Shown here: positions 7,998 through 15,301 of the stretch, piece after piece | How positions within the stretch are numbered: position 1 is the stretch's first letter | Layout: every line of letters begins with the position of its first letter | Notes under the pieces: generated by a model | Seen by the model: only the letters and a program-made list of their open reading frames with translations | What the model was told of the DNA's origin: nothing | Database searches by the model: none | DNA from: Pseudophaeobacter sp965641885 | GTDB lineage: Bacteria > Pseudomonadota > Alphaproteobacteria > Rhodobacterales > Rhodobacteraceae | Direction of reading: 5' to 3' | DNA: 64,000 nucleotides | Assembly: GCA_965641885.1 (NCBI GenBank) | Contig: OZ282574.1 | Span: 2,232,001-2,296,000 of the forward strand | Position numbers and translations under genes: made by a program

Positions 7998-8831
7998 TCT
8001 ACAGCCCCGCCTACAGACCAACTGGCATCCCTTGCTCACCCAAACAGGTTGGCGATTTTCCGACTGCTGATGCGCCGTTTTCCGGCCAAGGTCGCGGCCG
8101 GCGACATATCGGCGGCGCTGTCTCACAAGCCCAACACAGCCTCGGCCTATCTCAGCAACCTGCGACAGGCCGGTTTGATCACCCAGAGCAGACAGGGGAA
8201 TTCCCTACTTTATTGTGCAAATCTCGATGGTTTGCGGGGCATGTTCGACATGCTGCTCACCGGCTGCTGCCAAAACCGCCCGGATATCTGCATGCCCGGC
8301 TCTGTGGCCCGCCTGGCTCAGCCAACACAAGAGCGGCCTTTAAAGGTGCTGTTTATCTGTACAGCAAATGCGGCACGGTCGATTATGGCTGAAAGCCTTC
8401 TCAATACGCTTGGGGAAGGTAGATTTCAGGCCTACTCTGCCGGAACCCGCCCTGGCGCAGGCCCCTCACCCACTGTGCTGTCGCTGCTGGGGGAGAAGGG
8501 CTATGATACCAGCACTCTGTCCTCAAAGACTCTTGCGGCATTCTCCGGCCCCGATGCGCCCAAAATGGATTTCGTCTTTACGGTCTGCGATCATGCGGCA
8601 AACGAAGAATGCCCTGCTTGGCCGGGTCAACCGATGAGTGCGCATTGGGGAATGCCTGACCCCCTGCAGGTCTCTGGCAGCGAGGCGGAACGCAGTCTGG
8701 CCCTGCAGCAATCCTATGGTCTGCTCAAGAGGCGCATCACCGCCTTTGCCGCCCTGCCCTTTGCGGCATTGGACCGAATTTCTCTGCAACATCAATCCGA
8801 TGCCATTGGCACCCTCACCAGCGAGACCTGA
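7986..8831 (+). CDS. ArsR-type repressor fused to a LMW-phosphatase-type arsenate reductase
   Basis: A 281-residue fusion. Residues about 10-90 are a winged-helix ArsR domain (LASLAHPNRLAIFRLLM; recognition region HKPNTASAYLSNLRQAGLI). It ends in TGCCQNRPDIC, with Cys94, Cys95 and Cys102, like the C-terminal As(III) site known from Acidithiobacillus ferrooxidans ArsR. Residues about 118-255 are a low-molecular-weight phosphatase fold with the CX5R loop (Cys125-Arg131, CTANAARS), as in thioredoxin- or glutaredoxin-coupled ArsC. It would sense arsenite and reduce arsenate. It is first in an operon with a second ArsC and an aquaporin. No ribosome-binding site precedes the ATG, which lies within a palindrome. 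Confidence 0.85.
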   Translation: MEIDSTAPPTDQLASLAHPNRLAIFRLLMRRFPAKVAAGDISAALSHKPNTASAYLSNLRQAGLITQSRQGNSLLYCANLDGLRGMFDMLLTGCCQNRPDICMPGSVARLAQPTQERPLKVLFICTANAARSIMAESLLNTLGEGRFQAYSAGTRPGAGPSPTVLSLLGEKGYDTSTLSSKTLAAFSGPDAPKMDFVFTVCDHAANEECPAWPGQPMSAHWGMPDPLQVSGSEAERSLALQQSYGLLKRRITAFAALPFAALDRISLQHQSDAIGTLTSET

Positions 8832-8853
8832 CCGGTCGCAGGAAAGAACCCTC

Positions 8854-9327
8854 ATGAATATCTTGGTATTATGCACTGGCAACTCGGCGCGCTCCATTCT
8901 GTTGGAAGCCCTCCTCAACAAAATGGGCGCTGGAGAGATAAAGGCCTATTCGGCCGGCTCGCAACCGGCTGGAAAGGTCCATCCTCAATCTCTCAAGCTG
9001 TTGCAACAAAAGGGATACCCTGTGGATCAGGCCCGCTCAAAAAGCTGGGATGAATTCGCCGGGCCAGGCGCGCCAGCAATGGATCTGGTGATAACCGTCT
9101 GTGCCTCGGCAGCAGGGGAAACATGTCCAATCTGGCCCGGAGCCCCCCTGCGCGCCCATTGGGGCATTCCCGACCCTGCCGCCGCCGCGCACCCCGATTG
9201 GGAAGAGGCCTTTGAGACCGCCTACCAGGCTCTTCACCGTCGGGCCGAGGCCTTTGTTGCGCTGGATGCCGCGCAAGATCCGGTAAACTACGCCGCCCGT
9301 CTCAGAGAAATTGGAGAGATGACATGA
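8854..9327 (+). CDS. arsC: arsenate reductase, LMW-phosphatase type
   Basis: A 157-residue single-domain ArsC. The CX5R anion loop is at residues 7-13 (CTGNSARS), with downstream AYSAGSQP and the HWGIPDP segment containing the general-acid Asp. It would convert arsenate to arsenite. The domain is a paralogue of the one fused to ArsR just upstream, including shared HWG-PDP and CPAWPG/CPIWPG patterns, so the operon encodes two reductase domains. AGGAAAG lies before ATG 8854. Its stop overlaps the aquaporin start (ATGA at 9324-9327). Confidence 0.88.
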   Translation: MNILVLCTGNSARSILLEALLNKMGAGEIKAYSAGSQPAGKVHPQSLKLLQQKGYPVDQARSKSWDEFAGPGAPAMDLVITVCASAAGETCPIWPGAPLRAHWGIPDPAAAAHPDWEEAFETAYQALHRRAEAFVALDAAQDPVNYAARLREIGEMT

Positions 9328-9980
9328 TTGCCAAAAAGCTGCTGGCCGAAGGCCTGGGAAGCGCCTTTTTATTAATCGGGGTGGTCGGCTCGGGCATCAT
9401 GGCTGAAAGCCTTGCCGGCGGAAACACGGCCCTGGCACTGCTTGCCAATGCCATTGCCACCGGCTGTATGCTCTTTGCCATTATTACCACGCTGGGCCCC
9501 CTTTCCGGGGCGCATTTCAATCCGGCCGTCACCCTCGCCTTTTGCCTGCGTGGAGAGCACCGCTGGCAGCACCTGGCCCCCTATGCCGGCGTTCAGATCA
9601 TCGGCGCTATCCTTGGCGTCTGGGCCTGCCATCTGATGTTTGATCTGCCTATTTTGCAGCTCTCAAGCACGATGCACCGCAGCGGTGTGGCGCAGTGGTC
9701 CTCTGAGGTGATAGCCACCTTTGGGCTGCTGTTTGTGATTTTTGGCGGCCTTCGCATGCGGCCTGATACGGTGCCCGCTCTGGTCGGGCTATATATCACC
9801 GGCGCCTACTGGTTCACCTCTTCCACCAGTTTTGCCAATCCTGCCGTGACCATCGCGCGTGGGTTCAGCGATACCTTTGCCGGCATCTACCCGGGCCATA
9901 TCGTCGCCTTCATCGCCATGCAGCTGATCGCGGTCGGCATTGCCCATTTTGTTTTGACCTGGCTGTTTTCAGAGGATTGA
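9324..9980 (+). CDS. aqpS: aquaporin family channel (AqpS-like, arsenite efflux)
   Basis: A 218-residue MIP-family channel with both half-helix motifs: NPA at residues 66-68 (GAHFNPAVTLAF) and NPA at 172-174 (FANPAVTIARGFSDTFAGI). Six hydrophobic segments are visible. Translation is coupled to arsC by ATGA overlap. In Sinorhizobium meliloti the ars operon has AqpS in place of an ArsB/Acr3 pump, letting arsenite made inside flow out down its gradient; the gene order here suggests the same role. No arsB or acr3 gene is seen nearby. Confidence 0.88.
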   Translation: MIAKKLLAEGLGSAFLLIGVVGSGIMAESLAGGNTALALLANAIATGCMLFAIITTLGPLSGAHFNPAVTLAFCLRGEHRWQHLAPYAGVQIIGAILGVWACHLMFDLPILQLSSTMHRSGVAQWSSEVIATFGLLFVIFGGLRMRPDTVPALVGLYITGAYWFTSSTSFANPAVTIARGFSDTFAGIYPGHIVAFIAMQLIAVGIAHFVLTWLFSED

Positions 9981-10200
9981 GTCACATTAGGCAGACCCCA
10001 AAACCCCAAGAACAGGCCGAGGGTCCAGTCTGTCGTAGAATATCCCCCGACCCGTGGAAAGGAAAACCACCTTTTAAGCGGGCTGGTTAGGACAGCAGCG
10101 TGCGCCCCAAAAGTCCCGCGTTTCTTTTTGGCCCATTTTTGATATAGTTCTGGGATAACGAGGTCATTGTTTCGCCGAGAGCACCAATGGGGCATCAATC

Positions 10201-10428
10201 ATGACGATCCGTCAAATACCATTCCCGTGGGACGAGATGTATTTGCGCGCAAAACAGCGCTTTCCTCATTTGCAGCCTGGTGTCCCCAATCTGGAACGGG
10301 ATCAGAAAGGGTTTGTGGCCTATCTGACCCGCACCCATGATTTGACTCTGCGCGAGGCGCAAGAAGAGGTTGAAGACTTTCTGTTCACCGAAAGCCTGCA
10401 TGCGGAACTTGAACAAGACTCAGTTTGA
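10201..10428 (+). CDS. small protein of unknown function
   Basis: A 75-residue soluble, acidic C-terminal protein (MTIRQIPFPWDEMYLRAKQ at the start; REAQEEVEDFLFTESLHAEL near the end). It has no membrane segment, cysteine motif or family I recognise. The 220 bp before it hold no clear promoter, and the site before the ATG (GGGGC) is a weak ribosome-binding site. An overlapping antisense frame of similar length exists, but the plus-strand product has the more protein-like composition. It stands alone between the arsenic operon and a convergent regulator gene. Confidence 0.5.
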   Translation: MTIRQIPFPWDEMYLRAKQRFPHLQPGVPNLERDQKGFVAYLTRTHDLTLREAQEEVEDFLFTESLHAELEQDSV

Positions 10429-10530
10429 CCAGCAAGAGATTGTGTTCACAGCAGATAAACGCCATTGCCTTTGGGATTTGGATCAACCAATGCGACATGC
10501 AATTGGGGTATGATCTGCAACGAGCCGCAA

Positions 10531-11154
10531 CTAGCTAAGCGAGGTGACCCAGAGGATTGTCGCGTCTTCCTGACTGGTTGAAACCACATTGTGCCCCATC
10601 GCAGCGTCATAATAGGCGCTGTCGCCGCGGCGCATCTCAACCGGTTCATAGAATTCGGTATAGAGCTTCACAACACCGGTCAGCACATAGAGGAATTCTT
10701 CGCCATCGTGGCGCACCCAGCCGTCGAATTCGTCCATTGAGCGCGCCCGCACACGTGCCCGGTAAGGCAGCATCTGCTTGCGGCGCAGCCCCTCGGCCAG
10801 CAATTCATGCTCATAGGTGGCAGTGGCCTGCTCTGACCCTTCATTCAGCTTGGTGACCGTCATGCGGCCATTCACCTGATCCCGCTGCGGCTGGGTAAAA
10901 AGCTGGGGCACCGAAATCTGCAATCCTACTGCCAGCTTTTTCAACGCCTCATAGGTCGGCGACATCTGGCCATTTTCGATCTTGGACAGGGTCGAGCGCG
11001 CAAGACCCGCCTGATTTGCCGCATGTTCCAGCGTCCAGTCCCGTGCCTTGCGCAACTCACGTACGCGCGCCCCAAGGTCAAGCGGTTCCGCCTCGCGCTC
11101 GTCGCCATTGGCGCGGGCAATCGTAATCAGGGATTTTGGGTCGCTTCCAGTCAT
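10531..11154 (-). CDS. XRE-family regulator with C-terminal cupin domain
   Basis: A 207-residue two-domain regulator. Residues about 27-85 are an XRE helix-turn-helix (ARVRELRKARDWTLEHAANQAG, LARSTLSKIENGQMSPTYEALKKLA). Residues about 120-205 are a cupin ligand domain (WVRHDGEEFLYVLTGVV, RRGDSAYYDAAMGHNV). Such proteins usually sense a small molecule and control a nearby catabolic or transport gene. It diverges from the acyl-CoA ligase gene with 58 bp between the starts, so the ligase operon is its likely target. Ligand unknown. Confidence 0.85.
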   Translation of the reverse strand: MTGSDPKSLITIARANGDEREAEPLDLGARVRELRKARDWTLEHAANQAGLARSTLSKIENGQMSPTYEALKKLAVGLQISVPQLFTQPQRDQVNGRMTVTKLNEGSEQATATYEHELLAEGLRRKQMLPYRARVRARSMDEFDGWVRHDGEEFLYVLTGVVKLYTEFYEPVEMRRGDSAYYDAAMGHNVVSTSQEDATILWVTSLS

Positions 11155-11212
11155 GGGGCTTCTATATGCCGCCCGCTAGGCGCTTGCAACGCGGCACTTG
11201 TCGCGCTAGCCA

Positions 11213-12727
11213 ATGCAGATGTTGTCTCTCTTTGATCAAGGCCCCTTTGCGCCCTGCCCCGCACCGTTTAATCTGGCGGCACATGTGCTGCGGCACGCCA
11301 ATGATCTGGCTGACAAGCCCGCCTTAGAGGTGATTGGCGCCCAAGGTCGCAAAACCTGGACCTTTGCACAGCTGGAGGCCGCCGTTCGGGGCACCGCAAC
11401 CGGTCTGCTAGACTCAGGCCTGGTGCCGGGCCAGATCCTGCTGATGCGGCTTGGCAATACCGTAGATTTTCCAATTGCCTATCTGGGAGCTATTGCCGCC
11501 GGGCTGGTTCCGGTGCCAACCTCTTCACAGCTGACCGAGGGTGAAACTGCTGGCATTATCAAAGATCTGAATGCCGCCGCCGTGCTGCGCGACCCCGAGG
11601 TTGCCTGCGCGGCGCATTCAAAACAAATCCTTCTGTCTGCCTTGCAGGCCATGCGCGACCTTGCGCCCTGCGCCTATGACATGGGTGACCCCAACCGCAT
11701 GGCCTATGCGGTCTATACCTCGGGTACCAGCGGCAAGGCGCGTGCGGTCTCACATGCCCACCGCGCCATCTGGGCCCGCCAGATGATGATCAAAGGCTGG
11801 TATGACCTTGAGAGCGATGACCGCCTGCTGCATGCCGGCGCCTTTAACTGGACCTTTACCCTCGGCACCGGTCTGATGGACCCTTGGAGCGTTGGGGCCA
11901 CCGCGCTGATCCCGGAACCGGGCACCGACCCCGTCGACCTCCCCATGCTGCTGCGCCAACACAAAGCCAGTATTTTCGCCGCGGCCCCAGGCGTTTACAG
12001 AAAAATCCTAAAGGATGGATTGCCGTTGGATCTACCCGATTTACGCCATGGGCTTTGCGCCGGTGAAAAACTCTCAACGCATCTGCATGCCACCTGGGTG
12101 AAAACCTCCGGCACCGAGCTATACGAAGCCTATGGCATGTCCGAATGCTCAACCTTTATCTCCTCAAGCCCGGCGCATCCGGCCCGTGGAGAGGCCTTGG
12201 GGCAGCCGCAGCCGGGACGCAGGGTTGCCATTCTCGGCCCAGACGGCCCCGTGCCGCAGGGTAGCGAAGGCACCATTGCCATTGCCGACAGTGACCCCGG
12301 TTTGATGCTGGGCTATCTCAACGCGCCAGAAGAGACTGCCGCCCGGATGCAGGATGGCTGGTTTTTAACCGGCGATCAGGGCGCCATGGCAGTGGATGGG
12401 CAAATCAGCTATTTGGGCCGGGCAGATGATATGATGAACGCCGGCGGCTTTCGCGTCTCGCCCATCGAGGTGGAAACCCAGCTTTCCGCCCATCCCGGCA
12501 TCACGCAGGTTGGTGTTGCCTCGGTCGAGGTGAAGGCTGACAGCCACATCATCGTGGCGTTCTACACCGGTCCCAAAGACGTGAACGCGGCCGAGCTGGA
12601 AGCTTTTGCCGCCGAGCGACTGGCCCGCTACAAACAACCGCGCGCCTATGTTCATCTTGATGCCCTGCCAAGTGGCGCCAACGGAAAATTGCTGCGCCGC
12701 GCCCTGCCTGCCTATTTCAAAGGATAA
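11213..12727 (+). CDS. AMP-forming acyl-CoA synthetase/ligase
   Basis: A 504-residue adenylate-forming enzyme. Seen: phosphate loop YTSGTSGKARAVSH near residue 170, YGMSECS near 307, TGDQG near 383 with the hinge region YLGRADDMMNAGGFRVSPIEVE, and the C-terminal catalytic lysine in GANGKLLR. It activates a carboxylic acid to its CoA thioester via acyl-AMP. Overall pattern is like benzoate/medium-chain ligases, but the substrate cannot be read off. It likely forms an operon with the DsbA-like protein (4-bp gap) and is divergent from the XRE-cupin regulator. Start at ATG 11213 or 11219. Confidence 0.88.
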   Translation: MQMLSLFDQGPFAPCPAPFNLAAHVLRHANDLADKPALEVIGAQGRKTWTFAQLEAAVRGTATGLLDSGLVPGQILLMRLGNTVDFPIAYLGAIAAGLVPVPTSSQLTEGETAGIIKDLNAAAVLRDPEVACAAHSKQILLSALQAMRDLAPCAYDMGDPNRMAYAVYTSGTSGKARAVSHAHRAIWARQMMIKGWYDLESDDRLLHAGAFNWTFTLGTGLMDPWSVGATALIPEPGTDPVDLPMLLRQHKASIFAAAPGVYRKILKDGLPLDLPDLRHGLCAGEKLSTHLHATWVKTSGTELYEAYGMSECSTFISSSPAHPARGEALGQPQPGRRVAILGPDGPVPQGSEGTIAIADSDPGLMLGYLNAPEETAARMQDGWFLTGDQGAMAVDGQISYLGRADDMMNAGGFRVSPIEVETQLSAHPGITQVGVASVEVKADSHIIVAFYTGPKDVNAAELEAFAAERLARYKQPRAYVHLDALPSGANGKLLRRALPAYFKG

Positions 12728-12731
12728 CACC

Positions 12732-13457
12732 ATGACCGACGACCAAATCTCCAGCGCACATCCGGCGCAGACCTCAGGCCTGTCCGGCGCTCAGGCCGCA
12801 GCGCAGCCCACGGTCAAGCTCGACATTATTTCCGATCCAATCTGCCCCTGGTGCTATATCGGCAAAACCCATCTGGACAAAGCTCTGGCCGAGATACCCG
12901 ATCATCCCTTTGTGATTGAATGGCACCCGTTTCAGCTGAACCCGGACATGCCAGCAAACGGCATGGGACGGCGTGACTACCTGGAGGCTAAATTTGGCGG
13001 TAAAGAAGGCGCGGTGCGCGCCTACGCACCCGTGGTTGAAAACGCCGAAAAAGCCGGTCTGAGCATCGATTTTGAAGGTATGCAGCGCACCCCCAACACA
13101 ATTGATGCCCACCGGCTGATCCACTGGGCCGGCATTGAGCGCAAACAAGGGCCAATGGTCGATGCCCTGTTCGACGCCTATTTTGCTCAGGCGCGTGACA
13201 TTGGCGACCCAGAGGTTCTGGTCGAGATTGCAGCCAAGGTCGGCATGGAGGCCGATGTTGTGCGCCAGCTTTTGGCCAGTGACAATGACGTTGAGGACAT
13301 CCGCAATCGCGATGCCCATTCGCGCAAGATGGGGGTGAGTTCGGTCCCCACCTTTATCATCGCAAATCAACACGCGGTCCCCGGTGCGCAACAGCCCGAG
13401 ATGTGGAAACAGATCATCGCGGATATTATGCAGCAACTTCAATCGCCTCAGGAGTAA
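12732..13457 (+). CDS. DsbA/FrnE-family thiol oxidoreductase
   Basis: A 241-residue thioredoxin-fold protein of the FrnE/2-hydroxychromene-isomerase-like group. The CPWC motif is Cys38-Cys41 (DPICPWCYIGKTHL), and the cis-Pro region is VSSVPTFIIANQHAVPGAQ. There is no signal peptide; an Ala/Gln/Ser-rich tail of about 27 residues precedes the fold, so it is likely cytoplasmic. FrnE proteins act as disulfide isomerases or in polyketide-like pathways; the target here is unknown. It follows the ligase by 4 bp and precedes the channel gene by 2 bp. Confidence 0.87.
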   Translation: MTDDQISSAHPAQTSGLSGAQAAAQPTVKLDIISDPICPWCYIGKTHLDKALAEIPDHPFVIEWHPFQLNPDMPANGMGRRDYLEAKFGGKEGAVRAYAPVVENAEKAGLSIDFEGMQRTPNTIDAHRLIHWAGIERKQGPMVDALFDAYFAQARDIGDPEVLVEIAAKVGMEADVVRQLLASDNDVEDIRNRDAHSRKMGVSSVPTFIIANQHAVPGAQQPEMWKQIIADIMQQLQSPQE

Positions 13458-13459
13458 AC

Positions 13460-13879
13460 ATGAACCAGCTCCGCCGTCTGACCATTTTTGTAGCCCTGCT
13501 CGTTATCCTGGTCTCAGGCACTGTTTTCTTTCATTTTATTGAGGGCTGGAGCTGGCTGGATTCCTATTTCTTTACCGTGATCACCATCTCAACCGTCGGC
13601 TATGGCAATCTTGTCCCCATCACAGCAGCCGGCAAACTGGCGACGACCGCCCTGATTTTTGGCGGCTTGGGGGTCTTTGCCTTAGCGATGCATGAATTTG
13701 CCCAGATCCAACTGCTCAAACGCCAAAAGCACAACGAATGGCTTTTTGCCCGACTGGACAGCCGGTCCGAGGAAACTCTGGAAAAGACTGCAAACGAAGA
13801 CGACCCGCCGCATGGGACACGCGTGTCGCAAGACGCAGCAGAGGACACAAAGCCCTCAACTGATCCTTCAAACGCCTGA
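13460..13879 (+). CDS. two-helix potassium channel
   Basis: A 139-residue Ion_trans_2 type channel subunit. Two membrane helices (about residues 7-25 and 62-82) flank a pore loop with the K+ selectivity filter TVGYG (ITISTVGYGNL). The C-terminal 55 residues are polar and acidic with no RCK domain. It would form a tetrameric K+ channel in the inner membrane. ATG 13460 lies 2 bp after the FrnE-like gene, so the two are probably co-transcribed. Confidence 0.87.
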   Translation: MNQLRRLTIFVALLVILVSGTVFFHFIEGWSWLDSYFFTVITISTVGYGNLVPITAAGKLATTALIFGGLGVFALAMHEFAQIQLLKRQKHNEWLFARLDSRSEETLEKTANEDDPPHGTRVSQDAAEDTKPSTDPSNA

Positions 13880-14017
13880 TCTGCATAGAAACATCGCTGC
13901 ACATAACTCTGTGCATTTCACGCCATGGTGTCCTGATGGCAATCGTGATAGCGCCGCGCCAGCGACGCCTTATTAGGATCCAATTGCCGGACCCAGACGT
14001 CTCGCATGAGGATTCCA

Positions 14018-15241
14018 ATGACACCAAGCCCATCCCAGACGATGTCCAAGCCAGAGTTCATCTCTCTGGTCGCAATGATGATGGCAACCATTGCCTTTTC
14101 CATCGACGCCATGCTGCCGGCCCTGCCAGAGATCGGCGTGCAACTCAGCCCTGGTGACATCAACCGGGCCCAGCTTATCCTGACCTCTTTTGTGCTGGGT
14201 ATGGGATTGGGCACCTTTTTCACGGGGCCCCTGTCAGATGCTTTTGGCCGCAAGCCGGTGATCATCGCTGGCGCCGCCATCTACATCGTCTCGGCTGCCG
14301 TCGCCTGGGCCTCTTCCTCGCTAGAGCTGGTTTTGATCGCGCGCGTCACCATGGGACTGGGCGCGGCAGGGCCACGGGTAGTGGCCCTGGCCATTGTCCG
14401 TGACCTGTATTCGGGCCGCGAAATGGCAAAAATGATTTCGATCGCCATGATGATCTTTACTCTGGTGCCTGCTGTTGCGCCGTTGCTTGGACAGGGCATC
14501 ATGCTCTTTTCCGGCTGGCGCGGGATCTTTGTCGCCTTTGTGGTCTTTGCCTGTGTCATTGCGCTCTGGGTGCAGATCCGGCTGCCAGAGCCGCTGGCGC
14601 GCGAGAATCGTCGCCCCTTTCGCCTGCCCCTGATGATGGCTGCGATCCGCGAGATGATGCTGCATCCCACCGTGCGCCTTTCGATCCTTGTTCAAACCCT
14701 TTGCCTGGCCATTTTGTTCACCATGATCACCATGGTTCAGCCGATCTACGACCTGGTTTTTGATCGCGGCGACAGTTTCCCCTATTGGTTCAGCCTGGTC
14801 GCCCTGTTGTCTGGCACTGCCAGTATTCTGAACGCCTCGCTTGTGGTACGGGTTGGCATGCGCCGGATGGTGACCTGGTCGCTGGCAGCACAGATTGTAT
14901 TTTCTGCCATTATGCTGGGTTTTGAGGCGGTTCCTTTGCCCGCAGGTATGGCGTTTGGTCTGTTTGTGGCCTGGCAAACCAGTGTCTTTTTCATTGCCGG
15001 CACCACGCTGGGTAATCTCAATGCGATGGCGATGGAGCCCATGGGCCATATCGCCGGCATGGCCGCCTCGGTCATCGGCTCTATTTCCACCGTTCTGGCA
15101 GCCGCTATTGCTGCCCCCATCGGGCTGCTGTTTAATGAGACTCTGCTGCCAATCACCCTTGGCATCCTGACCATGGCCAGCGCAGGCTACCTCTTGATGC
15201 TGCATATCGCCCGGGTTGAGGCGCGGTTTCCAACCGATTAG
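14018..15241 (+). CDS. MFS multidrug transporter, Bcr/CflA type
   Basis: A 407-residue major facilitator with about twelve hydrophobic segments. Motif A is seen between helices 2 and 3 (FTGPLSDAFGRKPVI), and the N-terminal SIDAMLPALPEIG stretch is typical of Bcr/CflA drug-resistance exporters. It probably expels drugs or other small molecules using the proton gradient. ATG 14018 is chosen because GAGGATT precedes it; ATG 14006 is in frame. The gene ends 29 bp before a strong hairpin. Confidence 0.85.
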   Translation: MTPSPSQTMSKPEFISLVAMMMATIAFSIDAMLPALPEIGVQLSPGDINRAQLILTSFVLGMGLGTFFTGPLSDAFGRKPVIIAGAAIYIVSAAVAWASSSLELVLIARVTMGLGAAGPRVVALAIVRDLYSGREMAKMISIAMMIFTLVPAVAPLLGQGIMLFSGWRGIFVAFVVFACVIALWVQIRLPEPLARENRRPFRLPLMMAAIREMMLHPTVRLSILVQTLCLAILFTMITMVQPIYDLVFDRGDSFPYWFSLVALLSGTASILNASLVVRVGMRRMVTWSLAAQIVFSAIMLGFEAVPLPAGMAFGLFVAWQTSVFFIAGTTLGNLNAMAMEPMGHIAGMAASVIGSISTVLAAAIAAPIGLLFNETLLPITLGILTMASAGYLLMLHIARVEARFPTD

Positions 15242-15270
15242 CGCGCTTGCTGACGGCTTGCGAAACTCCT

Positions 15271-15300
15271 AACCTCTCCAAATATTTGGAGAGGTTTTTT
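15271..15300 (+). terminator. terminator hairpin that also buries the SD of the next gene
   Basis: Positions 15271-15296 are a perfect 26-bp palindrome (left arm AACCTCTCCAAAT) followed by a run of six Ts, 15295-15300. It should end the MFS transcript. Its right arm holds GGAGAGG (15288-15294), the only ribosome-binding site for the TPR gene whose ATG is at 15302. Any transcript that runs through would have that site paired in the hairpin. Confidence 0.85.
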
Positions 15301-15301
15301 C

